Of a stretch of DNA of 64,000 nt, positions 24,496 through 33,430 are shown in pieces. This DNA comes from Candidatus Sphingomonas colombiensis (GTDB lineage Bacteria > Pseudomonadota > Alphaproteobacteria > Sphingomonadales > Sphingomonadaceae). Each line of letters starts with the position of its first letter. Positions within the stretch are counted from its first letter, which is position 1. The stretch lies in the NCBI GenBank assembly GCA_029202845.1, contig CP119315.1:1829001-1893000 (forward strand), read 5' to 3'. Both the position numbers and the translations under genes were made by a program. The notes below the pieces were generated by a model. The model was not told the DNA's origin. It made no database searches and worked only from the letters and a program-made list of their open reading frames with translations.

Positions 24496-26196
24496 TCAGA
24501 CGACGAAGGCCTCCGCGTCGAGCTGGTAGAGCGCGCTAGCATCGGCCTCGGCGGCGGCGATCTGCCCGGCGGCTTCCGGCAGAATCTGCGCGAGATAGAA
24601 TGCCGCGATCGCACGACGCGTGCGCCCCGGCGCATCGTCGGCGCTTTCGCGCGCGAGCCGCTCGACCAGCCAGCTGGCGGTGGCGATCGACAGCATGTTG
24701 AGGAACGGATAGCTCGCCGCCAGCCGGTCATCGGCATCGGCGGTCTGGAGCCGGCGCCCGACGCGTTCGCACGCATCGACCAGCGCGATCAGCCCCGCGT
24801 CCTTCGCTTCGGCACGGATATCGGCGATCAGGCTCGCGAAGGCGGCACCGTTGGACAGCGAGAGCTTGCGCCCCACCAGATCGGCCGCCTGGATGCCGTT
24901 GGTGCCTTCGTAGATCGGCGTGATCCGCGCCTCGCGAAAGAATTGCGACGCGCCGGTTTCCTCGATGAAGCCCATGCCGCCGTGAATCTGCACGCCGAGG
25001 CTCGCGACTTCGTTGCCGATATCGGTGGCATGCGCCTTGGCGAGCGGGGTCACCAGTTCCAGCCGATCCTTCGCCGCCGCGTCGCCGAGACCGGCGTAAT
25101 CGACCTGACCGGCGGCGTAATAGACCAGGGCGCGTGCGGCGAGCGTCTGCGCCTTCATCCGCATCAGCATGCGGCGCACGTCAGGAAATTCGATGATCGC
25201 GGTGGGCTGGCCGTTCCGCGTGCCCTGAATGCGTTCGCGGGCATATTCGACCGCCTTCTGCGTCGCGCCTTCGGCCACCTGCACACCCTGCAGGCCCACG
25301 TTCAGGCGGGCATTGTTCATCATGGTGAACATCGCGCGCATCCCGGCATGTTCGGCGCCGATCAGATGGCCGATGCAATCGTCGTGATCGCCGAACGAGA
25401 GGACGCAGGTGGGCGAGGCGTGCAGCCCCATTTTATGCTCGATCGAGACGACGCGCACGTCGTTGAACTCGCCCGGATTGCCATCCGCATCGAGCCGGTA
25501 TTTCGGCACGAGGAACAGCGAGATGCCACGCGTTCCCGCCGGTGCATCCGGGGTACGGGCAAGCACGAGATGGACGATATTTTCCGCCATGTCGTGATCG
25601 CCGAACGAGATGAAGATCTTCGTGCCCTTGATCGACCAGCTGCCGTCGCCGCGCGGCTTCGCCATCGTCTTGAGCGCGCCCACGTCGCTGCCAGCCTGCG
25701 GCTCGGTGAGGTTCATCGTGCCGGTCCACTCGCCCGTCGTGAGGCGCGGGAGATAGGCGGCTTGCTGCTCGGGCGTACCATGATGCGCCAGTGCCTCGAT
25801 CGCGCCGACGGTCAGGATCGGGCAAAGCGCGAAGCCCATATTGGCGGTGCCGAGCGTTTCCAGCACCGCGGTCTGGATCGTGAAGGGCAGCCCCTGCCCA
25901 CCGAACGCTTCCGGTGCGCCGATCGTGCCCCAGCCGCCCTCGACAAAGGCGCGATACGCTTGCTGATAGCCCGCCGGCATCACCACGCCTTCAGGCGTCC
26001 ATTTCGCGCCGACCGTATCGCCGGCGCGGGCGAGCGGCGCCCATTCGCCGGCAGCGAACTGGCCGATCCCCTCAAGCACCGCATCGATCACGTCATCGGA
26101 TGCCGCAGCGAAGCGATCGGTCGCGGCAAGCTCACCAAGTCGGACGACATGGTCGAGGATGAAGCGTTGTTCGGTGGTCGGGGCAGTGAAGGGCAT
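24496..26196 (-). CDS. Acyl-CoA dehydrogenase (long, DmdC-like branch)
   Basis: A 566-residue FAD-dependent acyl-CoA dehydrogenase, longer than the about 380-residue standard form because of a C-terminal helical extension. Motifs are NLTEPQAGSDVGALKT (flavin/substrate contact), IHGGMGFIEETGASQFFREARITPIYEGTN (its YEGTNG stretch carries the usual catalytic Glu) and DLVGRKL. This architecture matches the branch that includes 3-methylmercaptopropionyl-CoA dehydrogenase, but many members act on other acyl-CoAs. AAGGAGATAGAA precedes the ATG at 26196. It is divergent from sua5 with 37 bp between them. Confidence 0.9.
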   Translation of the reverse strand: MPFTAPTTEQRFILDHVVRLGELAATDRFAAASDDVIDAVLEGIGQFAAGEWAPLARAGDTVGAKWTPEGVVMPAGYQQAYRAFVEGGWGTIGAPEAFGGQGLPFTIQTAVLETLGTANMGFALCPILTVGAIEALAHHGTPEQQAAYLPRLTTGEWTGTMNLTEPQAGSDVGALKTMAKPRGDGSWSIKGTKIFISFGDHDMAENIVHLVLARTPDAPAGTRGISLFLVPKYRLDADGNPGEFNDVRVVSIEHKMGLHASPTCVLSFGDHDDCIGHLIGAEHAGMRAMFTMMNNARLNVGLQGVQVAEGATQKAVEYARERIQGTRNGQPTAIIEFPDVRRMLMRMKAQTLAARALVYYAAGQVDYAGLGDAAAKDRLELVTPLAKAHATDIGNEVASLGVQIHGGMGFIEETGASQFFREARITPIYEGTNGIQAADLVGRKLSLSNGAAFASLIADIRAEAKDAGLIALVDACERVGRRLQTADADDRLAASYPFLNMLSIATASWLVERLARESADDAPGRTRRAIAAFYLAQILPEAAGQIAAAEADASALYQLDAEAFVV

Positions 26197-26233
26197 TTCT
26201 ATCTCCTTGCGCGCGCCGCTATAGCCCCACGGG

Positions 26234-27151
26234 ATGACAGCTCAACACCCCGGTTTGAGACGCTACGGCAAGGCGGCGATCGCGGAAGCGGCGGCGGAGA
26301 TCGCGCGCGGCGGAATCGTCGCGGTGCCGACCGAGACGGTTTACGGCCTCGCCGCCGATGCGACGGATTCGCGCGCGGTGGCGCAAATCTATGCCGCGAA
26401 GGGGCGGCCGAGCTTCAACCCGTTGATCGTTCACGTCCCCGATCTCGCGGCGGCGGAGCGGATCGCGATATTCGACGATGCGGCGCGCGCGCTGGCCGCG
26501 CGGTGGTGGCCTGGGCCGCTGACTTTGGTGCTGCCGGCGCGGCCAGACGCGGGGATCGCCGCACTCGTCACCGCGGGGCTGGGCACGATCGCGCTGCGTG
26601 TGCCGGCACATCGCGCGATGCGTGCGCTGCTGGAGGCGACGGGCAAGCCGCTCGCGGCGCCCTCCGCCAACGCCAGCAACGGGATCAGCCCGACCCGCGC
26701 AGAGCACGTCGCGGCGAGCCTCGGCACGCGTGTGCCGTTGATCGTCGATGACGGTGCGTGCGCGGCTGGGCTCGAATCGACCATCGTGATGCAAGGCCGC
26801 ATCCTGCGGCCCGGCCCGATTTCCAGCGAGGAATTGGGCATGCCGCTGGCTGAAGCCGGGGGAAAGGTAACCGCGCCGGGCCAGCTCGCGACGCATTATG
26901 CGCCGGCCAAGCCGTTGCGGCTCGATGCGACGGCGGCACGAGATGGGGAGTGGTTGATCGGTTTCGGCGCGGTTGCGGGCGATGATACGCTATCGGCGTC
27001 GGGCGATCCGGTGGAGGCAGCCGCGCGGCTGTTCGATGCGCTCCACCGTGCCGATGCGAGCGACCGCGCGGCAATCGCGATCGCGCCGGTGCCTGCTGCC
27101 GGGATCGGGGCGGCGATCAACGACCGCTTGCGCCGCGCGGCGCATCGCTGA
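26234..27151 (+). CDS. L-threonylcarbamoyladenylate synthase (Sua5/TsaC type)
   Basis: A 305-residue two-domain Sua5 protein. The YrdC domain (about 5-200) has VPTETVYGLAADAT, the Lys-Gly-Arg-Pro of AAKGRPSFNPLIVH and APSANASNGISPT. The linker and C-terminal Sua5 domain begin around GQLATHYAPAKPL. It makes threonylcarbamoyl-AMP from threonine, bicarbonate and ATP for the t6A37 modification of ANN-decoding tRNAs. The GNAT gene follows after 10 bp and is probably co-transcribed. Confidence 0.93.
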   Translation: MTAQHPGLRRYGKAAIAEAAAEIARGGIVAVPTETVYGLAADATDSRAVAQIYAAKGRPSFNPLIVHVPDLAAAERIAIFDDAARALAARWWPGPLTLVLPARPDAGIAALVTAGLGTIALRVPAHRAMRALLEATGKPLAAPSANASNGISPTRAEHVAASLGTRVPLIVDDGACAAGLESTIVMQGRILRPGPISSEELGMPLAEAGGKVTAPGQLATHYAPAKPLRLDATAARDGEWLIGFGAVAGDDTLSASGDPVEAAARLFDALHRADASDRAAIAIAPVPAAGIGAAINDRLRRAAHR

Positions 27152-27161
27152 GGGAATGTCG

Positions 27162-27707
27162 ATGAGTTTCACGATCCGCACCGCGACCGAGGCCGATCTG
27201 CCGGCATTGCGCGAGTTGATGGCGCTGGCGATCGACACGTTGCAACAGGGTTTTCTGTCGCCCGAACAGGTTATCGCGAGCCGCGCGGTGATGGGGCTGG
27301 ACACGCAATTGATCGCCGACCGCACCTATTTCGTGGTCGAGGAGGATGGTGCGCTGGCCGGCTGCGGTGGATGGAGCCGCCGCGCGACGCTGTATGGCGG
27401 GGATCATAGCGTCTCGCTGCGCCGGCCTGAATTGCTCGATCCGGCGCGTGACGCGGCGCGGGTGAGGGCGATGTACACCCACCCCGATTTCGCACGGCGT
27501 GGCGTCGGGCGGCTGATCCTCGATCATTGCGAGCGCGTGGCGGCGGGCGAGGGGTTCGGCGCGGTTGAGCTGATGGGCACGATGAGCGGGCAACCGCTTT
27601 ATACCGCCTGCGGCTATCGCCCGATCGAGGCGGTGACCGACGATGTGGGCGGCGTGCCCGTGCCGCTCGTCAGGATGCGCAAGGAATTGGGGGCGGCCGA
27701 GGTTTAA
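27162..27707 (+). CDS. GNAT family N-acetyltransferase
   Basis: A 181-residue GNAT protein. It has IRTATEADLPALRELM at the start, a central VEEDGALAGCGGWSRRATLYGG strand pair and the acetyl-CoA loop HPDFARRGVGRLILDHCE (R-R-G-V-G). YTACGYRPIE is the usual late segment. The substrate is unknown. The ATG at 27162 is favoured over that at 27156 because GAGGGA is then at a proper distance. It probably forms a unit with sua5. Confidence 0.88.
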   Translation: MSFTIRTATEADLPALRELMALAIDTLQQGFLSPEQVIASRAVMGLDTQLIADRTYFVVEEDGALAGCGGWSRRATLYGGDHSVSLRRPELLDPARDAARVRAMYTHPDFARRGVGRLILDHCERVAAGEGFGAVELMGTMSGQPLYTACGYRPIEAVTDDVGGVPVPLVRMRKELGAAEV

Positions 27708-27731
27708 CCCGGCCGGCCCCGTTCGGTTGGT

Positions 27732-28274
27732 TCAGGCGGTCGCTGCCGCCTTCGCCCTTGCCGCGAAGCTCTTGCGCAGCTTTTGCAGCTTCGGCGGGAT
27801 GGAGGCGATGCAATATGGATTGCGCTTGCCTTCGCCTTCCCAATAGCTCTGGTGATAATCCTCGGCCGGCCACCATTCGTCGGCATATTCGATCGTGGTG
27901 ACGATCGGCTTGTCCAGCCCAACCTGAGCGCGAGCGATCGCCTCGTTGGCCTGCTCCTCCTGCATGTTGCTCGCGGGGAAGATGGCGGAGCGATATTGCG
28001 TGCCCACGTCGTTGCCCTGCCGATTGAGCTGCGTGGGATCATGCGTCGCGAAGAAGATGTCGAGCAGGTCGCCATAGTTGAGCTGTGCGGGATCGAAGCC
28101 GATGCGGATCGCCTCGGCATGGCCGGTGTCGCCGCTGCACACCTGCTTGTAGGTCGGGTTGGGCGCGGTGCCGCCGATATAGCCGCTTTCGACCGATTCC
28201 ACCCCGATCACGTCGTTGAACACCGCTTCGGTGCACCAGAAACAACCACCGGCGAGCGTTGCATATTCCGTCAT
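27732..28274 (-). CDS. msrA: Peptide methionine sulfoxide reductase MsrA
   Basis: A 180-residue MsrA that reduces the S-epimer of methionine sulfoxide in proteins. The catalytic motif [11 protein letters not shown] is near the start, followed by [24 protein letters not shown] and AEDYHQSYW; the Cys in RNPYC is a candidate resolving residue. The Ala/Lys-rich end lacks other domains, so MsrB is not fused. ATG 28274 has GGAGA upstream. Expression is monocistronic, divergent from galE. Confidence 0.95.
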   Translation of the reverse strand: MTEYATLAGGCFWCTEAVFNDVIGVESVESGYIGGTAPNPTYKQVCSGDTGHAEAIRIGFDPAQLNYGDLLDIFFATHDPTQLNRQGNDVGTQYRSAIFPASNMQEEQANEAIARAQVGLDKPIVTTIEYADEWWPAEDYHQSYWEGEGKRNPYCIASIPPKLQKLRKSFAARAKAAATA

Positions 28275-28336
28275 GGATGAGGTCTCCTTTGCGGCCAATG
28301 TAGGAAGCCGCTAACGCCCACGCAAAGGAGCATCGC

Positions 28337-29335
28337 ATGACTTTTGACGGCAAGGTGATGGTGACGGGCGGCGCCGGCTATATCGGCAGCCATGCGGTGT
28401 TGGCGCTGCTCGACGCGGGCTATGAAGTGGTGGTGGTCGACAATCTTGTCACCGGGTTCGCCTGGGCGGTCGACCGCCGCGCGACGCTGGTCGAGATGGC
28501 GGTGGAAGATGCCCGCGTCCGCGACGTGATCCGCGAGCACCGCGTCCGCGCGATCATGCATTTCGCCGGATCGGTAGTGGTGCCCGAATCGGTGACCGAT
28601 CCGCTCAAATATTATCGCAACAACACCGCGGCCTCGCGCAGCCTGATCGAAAGCGCGGTGGTCGCGGGCGTGCCGCATTTCATCTTCTCCTCGACCGCCG
28701 CAACCTATGGCACGCCGGAGCGCGTGCCGGTGGCCGAGGGCGATCCGACCGTGCCGATCAACCCTTATGGCATGTCGAAGCTGATGACCGAGGCGATGCT
28801 GCGCGACGTGGCGGCCGCGCATCCGATCAATTATTGCGCGCTGCGTTATTTCAACGTCGCGGGTGCCGACCCGGACGGCCGCAGCGGGCAATCGACGATC
28901 GGCGCCACCCATCTCATCAAGATCGCGGTCGAGGCGGCCACAGGCAAGCGGGGCCATGTCGGCGTGTTCGGCAGCGATTTCGCGACCCGCGATGGCACGG
29001 GCGTGCGCGATTACATCCATGTCTCCGACCTCGCCGACGCGCATGTCGCCGCACTGGGGCTGCTGATCGAGCGGCCGGCGGAGAGCCACACGCTCAACTG
29101 CGGTTATGGGCGCGGCTTTTCGGTGCTGGAGGTGCTCGACGCGGTTGATCGCGTAACCAATGTGACGATCGAGCGCCGTTTCGAGGGGCGTCGCGCGGGC
29201 GATCCGGCCGAGCTGGTCGCGGATAACAGCGCGATCCTCGGGCGCCTGCCATGGCGGCCGAAGCGCGATGACCTCGACGGTATCGTGCGCGACGCTTTGG
29301 CGTGGGAACACAAGCTGGCGGAGATGGGCAAGTGA
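28337..29335 (+). CDS. galE: UDP-glucose 4-epimerase
   Basis: A 332-residue extended SDR. It has the NAD motif VTGGAGYIGSHAV, FSSTAATYG (catalytic Ser/Thr region) and NPYGMSKLMTEAML (catalytic Tyr-x3-Lys). Later segments VRDYIHVSDLADAH and LNCGYGRGFSVLEV are typical of GalE. It interconverts UDP-glucose and UDP-galactose for envelope polysaccharides. AAAGGAG precedes the ATG at 28337. It is coupled by GTGA overlap to the downstream citrate-lyase-like gene, with no obvious metabolic link between them. Confidence 0.93.
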   Translation: MTFDGKVMVTGGAGYIGSHAVLALLDAGYEVVVVDNLVTGFAWAVDRRATLVEMAVEDARVRDVIREHRVRAIMHFAGSVVVPESVTDPLKYYRNNTAASRSLIESAVVAGVPHFIFSSTAATYGTPERVPVAEGDPTVPINPYGMSKLMTEAMLRDVAAAHPINYCALRYFNVAGADPDGRSGQSTIGATHLIKIAVEAATGKRGHVGVFGSDFATRDGTGVRDYIHVSDLADAHVAALGLLIERPAESHTLNCGYGRGFSVLEVLDAVDRVTNVTIERRFEGRRAGDPAELVADNSAILGRLPWRPKRDDLDGIVRDALAWEHKLAEMGK

Positions 29336-30159
29336 GGTTGCGTTCGTTGTTGTTCGTCCCCGGCGACCGGCCGGAGCGGATGGAGAAGGCGTTGGGGCTG
29401 GGCGCAGATGCACTGATCCTCGATCTGGAGGATGCGGTGTCGCTCGCCAACAAGGCGGCGGCGCGGGCGGCGGTGCGGGAGTTCGTCGGGCGGGCGCCCG
29501 GTGGGCCGGCGCTGTTCGTGCGCATCAACCCGCTCGATTCGGCGTTGATCGAGGACGATCTCGCGGCGCTTGAGGGGCTGCCGGTTACGGGGATCACCTT
29601 GCCCAAGGCGGAGGGCGGCGCGTCGGTCGATGATCTGCGCGCGCGCTTACGGGGCGATTATATCGTGCTGCCGATCGCGAGCGAAACGCCGCGCGCGGTG
29701 TTCACGCTCGGCACGTATGATGGCGATCGGCTCGCGGGTTTGACCTGGGGAGCGGAGGATTTGCCCGCCGCGATCGGCGCGGTTACCAGCCGCGAGGCCG
29801 ATGGCGGTTATACCGATCCGTACAAGGTGGTGCGCGCGCTCACATTGTTCGGGGCCCATGCGGCGGGCGTACCGGCGATCGAGACGGTCTATCCCGATTT
29901 CCGCGATCTTGACGGGCTGGCTGCCTATGCCGCGCGCGGGCGGCGCGACGGTTTTACGGGGATGATGGCGATTCACCCGAGCCAGATCGCGGTGATCAAC
30001 GCCGCTTTCACGCCGGCACCTGAAGAGGTCGCGCACGCTCGCGCGGTGGTCGATGCTTTCGCGGCCAATCCGAGGGCGGGGGTACTCCAGCTCGACGGCA
30101 AGATGATCGACGCGCCGCACCTGAAGGCGGCCCATCGGCTATTGGCGCTGGTGGACTAA
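29332..30159 (+). CDS. HpcH/HpaI-family CoA ester lyase (CitE-like)
   Basis: A 275-residue TIM-barrel protein of the citrate lyase beta/malyl-CoA lyase family. It has RSLLFVPGDRPERMEKAL at the start, LILDLEDAVS, GITLPKAEG, LPIASETPRAVF, LTWGAEDLPAAIG (metal Glu/Asp) and MAIHPSQIAVINAAF. Relatives cleave citramalyl-, malyl- or beta-methylmalyl-CoA. The GTG start overlaps the galE stop (GTGA). The last 21 bases overlap the convergent PAP2 gene. The activity cannot be fixed from sequence, but it could share CoA thioesters with the 9-14 kb island. Confidence 0.9.
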   Translation: MRLRSLLFVPGDRPERMEKALGLGADALILDLEDAVSLANKAAARAAVREFVGRAPGGPALFVRINPLDSALIEDDLAALEGLPVTGITLPKAEGGASVDDLRARLRGDYIVLPIASETPRAVFTLGTYDGDRLAGLTWGAEDLPAAIGAVTSREADGGYTDPYKVVRALTLFGAHAAGVPAIETVYPDFRDLDGLAAYAARGRRDGFTGMMAIHPSQIAVINAAFTPAPEEVAHARAVVDAFAANPRAGVLQLDGKMIDAPHLKAAHRLLALVD

Positions 30160-30834
30160 ACTCATCCGCGCCCGCGCGCCGATCGTCCAGCAGCCCAGCG
30201 CCCACAATGTCCCGAAGCTCCAGCCGGCGAGCACGTCGGACGGCCAGTGGACGCCGAGATACACTCGGCTCAGTCCGATCGCGGCAACCAGCCCGCCCGC
30301 AATCAGCGCGATATAGCGTCGCGTGGTGTGCCCGCGCGTCACCTGAGTCACCAATGCCGCGATGGTGAGATAAACGATCGCGCTATTCGCGGCATGGCCG
30401 CTCGGGAAGCTATAGCCGCTCGCCGCTACTACGTGATCAACGATTTCGGGGCGGGGGCGGCTGAAGATCGTCTTGAGCAGATCGACCATCAGCGAGCCGA
30501 GCGTGGTCGCCATCACCACCAGCGCGGCGGTGAACCACAAGCGGCGGACGAGCAGCAGCCCGGTCGTCGCGGCGACGACGAACACCAGCACGGTGACCCC
30601 GCCCAGCGCGGTGATGTCGATCACCGCATGGCGCAGCCACATCGGACCCGCCTCATGCAGCGCGAGGATGATCGTGCGATCGAAGCCGAAGGGATGGCGC
30701 CTGACCAGCGCGCCCGCCACCAGCGCGACGATGATGGCGAGCGCGATCAGCCCCGCGCCAAACATCAGATGGCTGGGGTGGGCGACGCCGGGCGGCACCG
30801 GCTCCTCGTGATCGAGCAGGGGATCTTCACGCAT
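30139..30834 (-). CDS. PAP2-family membrane phosphatase
   Basis: A 231-residue integral membrane protein with about six hydrophobic helices. The three phosphatase motifs are visible: KTIFSRPRP, YSFPSGHA and SRVYLGVHWPSDVLAGW. Members dephosphorylate lipid phosphates such as undecaprenyl or phosphatidylglycerol phosphate. The N-terminal about 20 residues are hydrophilic. Its 3' end overlaps the end of the convergent CitE-like gene by 21 bp, and no terminator is seen between them. Confidence 0.92.
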   Translation of the reverse strand: MREDPLLDHEEPVPPGVAHPSHLMFGAGLIALAIIVALVAGALVRRHPFGFDRTIILALHEAGPMWLRHAVIDITALGGVTVLVFVVAATTGLLLVRRLWFTAALVVMATTLGSLMVDLLKTIFSRPRPEIVDHVVAASGYSFPSGHAANSAIVYLTIAALVTQVTRGHTTRRYIALIAGGLVAAIGLSRVYLGVHWPSDVLAGWSFGTLWALGCWTIGARARMSLVHQRQ

Positions 30835-30872
30835 GGCGGCGGATAACGGCCGAAAGCGGCGCGCATGGCAAG

Positions 30873-32195
30873 TCAGAACGCGGCGTGGAGCCTGAGCGCG
30901 AGCACGTTCGCCGGCCCGCGATCGCGATTGTAGCCGGGATTGGCGATATGCTGCGCGTCGATGGTCGCCTCCAGCGCCGGGGTTATGCGCGCGGCGTAGA
31001 ACAACTCCGCGATCTGCTCCGCCCCGGCATGCGGAAGGCGCCCGTCGCCGACCAGCACGCCGATCCCGCCGGCTTCCAGGAAAGCGCGATGTTCGGCCGC
31101 TATGCCGTTGACGATCAGCGCGAGGCCGATGCGATCGTCCCTGCGCTGCCAGCGCGCGCCGCGCAGCACCGCACCGATCTGCGCGCTGCGGTCGATATCG
31201 GTGAAGTCATACGGCTCGATCGCGCCATCGGCGATGCCGGCGCGCGCGAACATGCCGAGATCGCTGGTCAGTTCCTGCTCCAGATTGAAATGCACGCCCA
31301 GCCGCGTCATCGGCCGCCGCGTCAGCGCCGGATCTATCGCCGCCCCGGTCGCCTGGGCGAGCGCCAGCGCGTCGTCGTAGCGGCTGAAGCGCCCGTGGTT
31401 GCGGAACAGGGTGACACGCACCGCGCCGGGGTGGCCGGCGATCGAATGGCGATGCTCGATCTCGGCATCGATCTGATATTGGCTGAAATCGCGCTCCAGC
31501 GTTTCGCCATTGGGCACTTTGGACAGGTTGAACGCGCCCATTCGCACCGTCCATGCCGCGCGATAGAGTTCGATCGCGGCGCCGGTCGAATAGCCCCAGG
31601 CGTCGGCGGCATAATCGAACGTGCCGGCATCCACCGCCGCCCAGTTGAGGAAATCGCTGCGTGGATCATGGGCATAAGCATTGGTGTCGAACACGTCGCC
31701 GACGCCGAACTTGCCGGCGGTGATGACGATGCGGTCCGCGTCGCGCATCCCGCCGAGCTGGTTCGCGGTCGGCGCGATGCTCTCGCGTCCGCCGCCAAGC
31801 CCGATCGTCTGGCGAATGAACAGGCGTTGCAGCCGGAAATACGGGTTGGCGCGGCCGACCTTATATGCCTCCGCGCTTGGGAAACCGGCGACGCCGAGCG
31901 TGTCGGACAGGCCAAAACCCTGATCCATTTCCGGATTGGCCCAGATTTCCGCGCCCGCCCACGGCCGCGCGCCAATGAAGGCGGTGACGTCGCCGGTCTC
32001 GCGCACCTGACGCGGCGCCAGGCTGTTCGCCCCGGAATAGGGCGAGGCGAAGCCGCCCACGCCCTGTACGACGAACGTCGCCTGTCCGTGGATCGCCCAG
32101 TCCTGCGTCGGCTGGTCGGTTGTCTGCGCGGCGGCGGGTAGCACGAGCACGGCAAGGCAGCCGGCGGCCGCCATGAAAATGGGGATTTTTGTCAT
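30873..32195 (-). CDS. OprB-type carbohydrate porin
   Basis: A 440-residue outer-membrane protein with a signal peptide (AAGCLAVLVLPAAAQ) and a barrel ending in Phe. OprB-family landmarks are GARPWAGAEIWANPEMDQGFGLSDTLGVAGF, the ANPYFRLQRLFIRQ segment and NPGYNRDRGPANVLALRLHAAF near the end. It probably forms a channel for sugars or other small solutes. It is monocistronic, with a 250-bp upstream gap for regulation. No sugar-catabolic genes are next to it. Confidence 0.86.
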   Translation of the reverse strand: MTKIPIFMAAAGCLAVLVLPAAAQTTDQPTQDWAIHGQATFVVQGVGGFASPYSGANSLAPRQVRETGDVTAFIGARPWAGAEIWANPEMDQGFGLSDTLGVAGFPSAEAYKVGRANPYFRLQRLFIRQTIGLGGGRESIAPTANQLGGMRDADRIVITAGKFGVGDVFDTNAYAHDPRSDFLNWAAVDAGTFDYAADAWGYSTGAAIELYRAAWTVRMGAFNLSKVPNGETLERDFSQYQIDAEIEHRHSIAGHPGAVRVTLFRNHGRFSRYDDALALAQATGAAIDPALTRRPMTRLGVHFNLEQELTSDLGMFARAGIADGAIEPYDFTDIDRSAQIGAVLRGARWQRRDDRIGLALIVNGIAAEHRAFLEAGGIGVLVGDGRLPHAGAEQIAELFYAARITPALEATIDAQHIANPGYNRDRGPANVLALRLHAAF

Positions 32196-32447
32196 TTGCG
32201 ACTTCCATCGGGTTCGTAGCGAGCCCGAGGAGGATCGCGCGGTCAGGCCTGGCGCTGACCGTTGCGAACCGCCACCGGGCCGGGGGCGATCGGGAATAGC
32301 GAAGCGGTGCTTCTACTGTCTCCGTCGCCCGACAACGGGCTTGAGCGGGGCATTGGGTTCGTTGATCCTTGTGGCGAGTCGAAATTGGCTCGATGGCGGC
32401 GCTCATACTCCCGGAAAATGACAGATCAACCCGCCTTTGCGCGCGCC
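32196..32447. other. Intergenic region, porin to LysR (252 bp)
   Basis: No gene is supported. It must hold the promoter of the porin (minus strand). A short hairpin GCCCG-ACAA-CGGGC lies near 32329-32342. Reading continues into the 3' end of the LysR gene. No confident promoter elements were identified. Confidence 0.4.
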
Positions 32448-33335
32448 TCAGTCGCGCAGCCGCTGCGAAAGGAAGGCGATCAGCGCCTCCACCCGCGCGG
32501 GGCGCAGCGGGCTGGGCGGGGTGAGCAGATGCAGGCCGACCGGGGCCGGGCGCCAATCCGGCAAAATCTCGATCACCTGTCCGTGCGCCAGCGTATCGCC
32601 GAGGATGAAGTTCGGCAGCCGTGCGATGCCGAGCCCGGCGACCAATGCGGGCATCAGCGCGTCGCCGCTATTGGCGGAAAGCGGCCCTTCCGCGCGCACC
32701 GCCACCTCCGCGCCGCCCGGCCCGCGAAAGCGCCACGGGCCGGTGAGGTTGGTATAGCCGAGCAGCCGATGCTCGCCGAGTTCGCCCGGATGGTGCGGCG
32801 TGCCGTGCCGTTCCAGATAAGCGGGCGCGGCGACGATACTGGCGCTGATCGAGCATAGCCGCCGCGCGCGGAGCGAACTGTCCGGGAGATCGGCGATGCG
32901 CAACGCGACGTCGAACCCCTCCGCGACGATATCGACTCGCGCATCGGACAGCGCGAGTTCGATCTCGATCGCAGGATGCGCGGTGAGAAATTCGGCGATC
33001 AACGGCGCGATATTGGTCACCCCGAAAGTCATCGGCGCGGCGAGCCGCACCCGCCCGGCGGGAGCGGAGGCGGCATCGTGCGCCGCTTCCTCTGCCGCCA
33101 CCGCCTCCGCCAGCATCTGGCGCGCGCGATCGGCGAGCGGCTTGCCCGCTTCCGTCAGCGTCAGCCGGCGCGAGGTGCGGTGAAACAGCGACTGGCCGAG
33201 CGATGCCTCCAGCCGTGCGACCGTTTTGGAGACGGTGGCCTTGGACACGCCGATCGCGATCGCAGCCGCGCTGAACGAGCCGTGATCGGCGACGGTGGCG
33301 AAGGTCGCCCAGCCTTCAAGATCGGGTAGCCGCAT
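32448..33335 (-). CDS. LysR family transcriptional regulator
   Basis: A 295-residue LysR protein. The N-terminal helix-turn-helix reads FATVADHGSFSAAAIAIGVSKATVSKTVARLEASLG, followed by LFHRTSRRLTLTEAG. The C-terminal co-inducer domain includes VRLAAPMTFGVTNIAPLIAEFL. ATG 33335 with GGAG upstream is preferred over TTG 33359. It is divergent from the pirin gene; the 95-bp gap contains GGAAACAATCCGTTTCAAACGTTTCC, with GTTTC/GAAAC half sites suited to a LysR operator. It most likely controls the pirin-wrbA-dioxygenase genes. Confidence 0.92.
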   Translation of the reverse strand: MRLPDLEGWATFATVADHGSFSAAAIAIGVSKATVSKTVARLEASLGQSLFHRTSRRLTLTEAGKPLADRARQMLAEAVAAEEAAHDAASAPAGRVRLAAPMTFGVTNIAPLIAEFLTAHPAIEIELALSDARVDIVAEGFDVALRIADLPDSSLRARRLCSISASIVAAPAYLERHGTPHHPGELGEHRLLGYTNLTGPWRFRGPGGAEVAVRAEGPLSANSGDALMPALVAGLGIARLPNFILGDTLAHGQVIEILPDWRPAPVGLHLLTPPSPLRPARVEALIAFLSQRLRD

Positions 33336-33349
33336 CTTACGCTCCACAT

Positions 33350-33378
33350 TTGGAAACAATCCGTTTCAAACGTTTCCA
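33350..33378. promoter_or_regulatory. Candidate LysR operator, GAAAC/GTTTC half sites
   Basis: The divergent gap between lysR and pirin contains three copies of GTTTC/GAAAC-like sequence (GGAAAC at 33352, CGTTTC at 33362 and CGTTTC at 33371), spaced about 10 bp apart. GGAAAC-AATCC-GTTTC forms an inverted repeat. LysR regulators commonly bind such repeats beside their own divergent gene; the specific link is inference. Confidence 0.4.
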
Positions 33379-33430
33379 TTTTCGCGACCATCGCGCCGAC
33401 CTATCTTCCAGTCAAGCAATGGAGGTTGCC

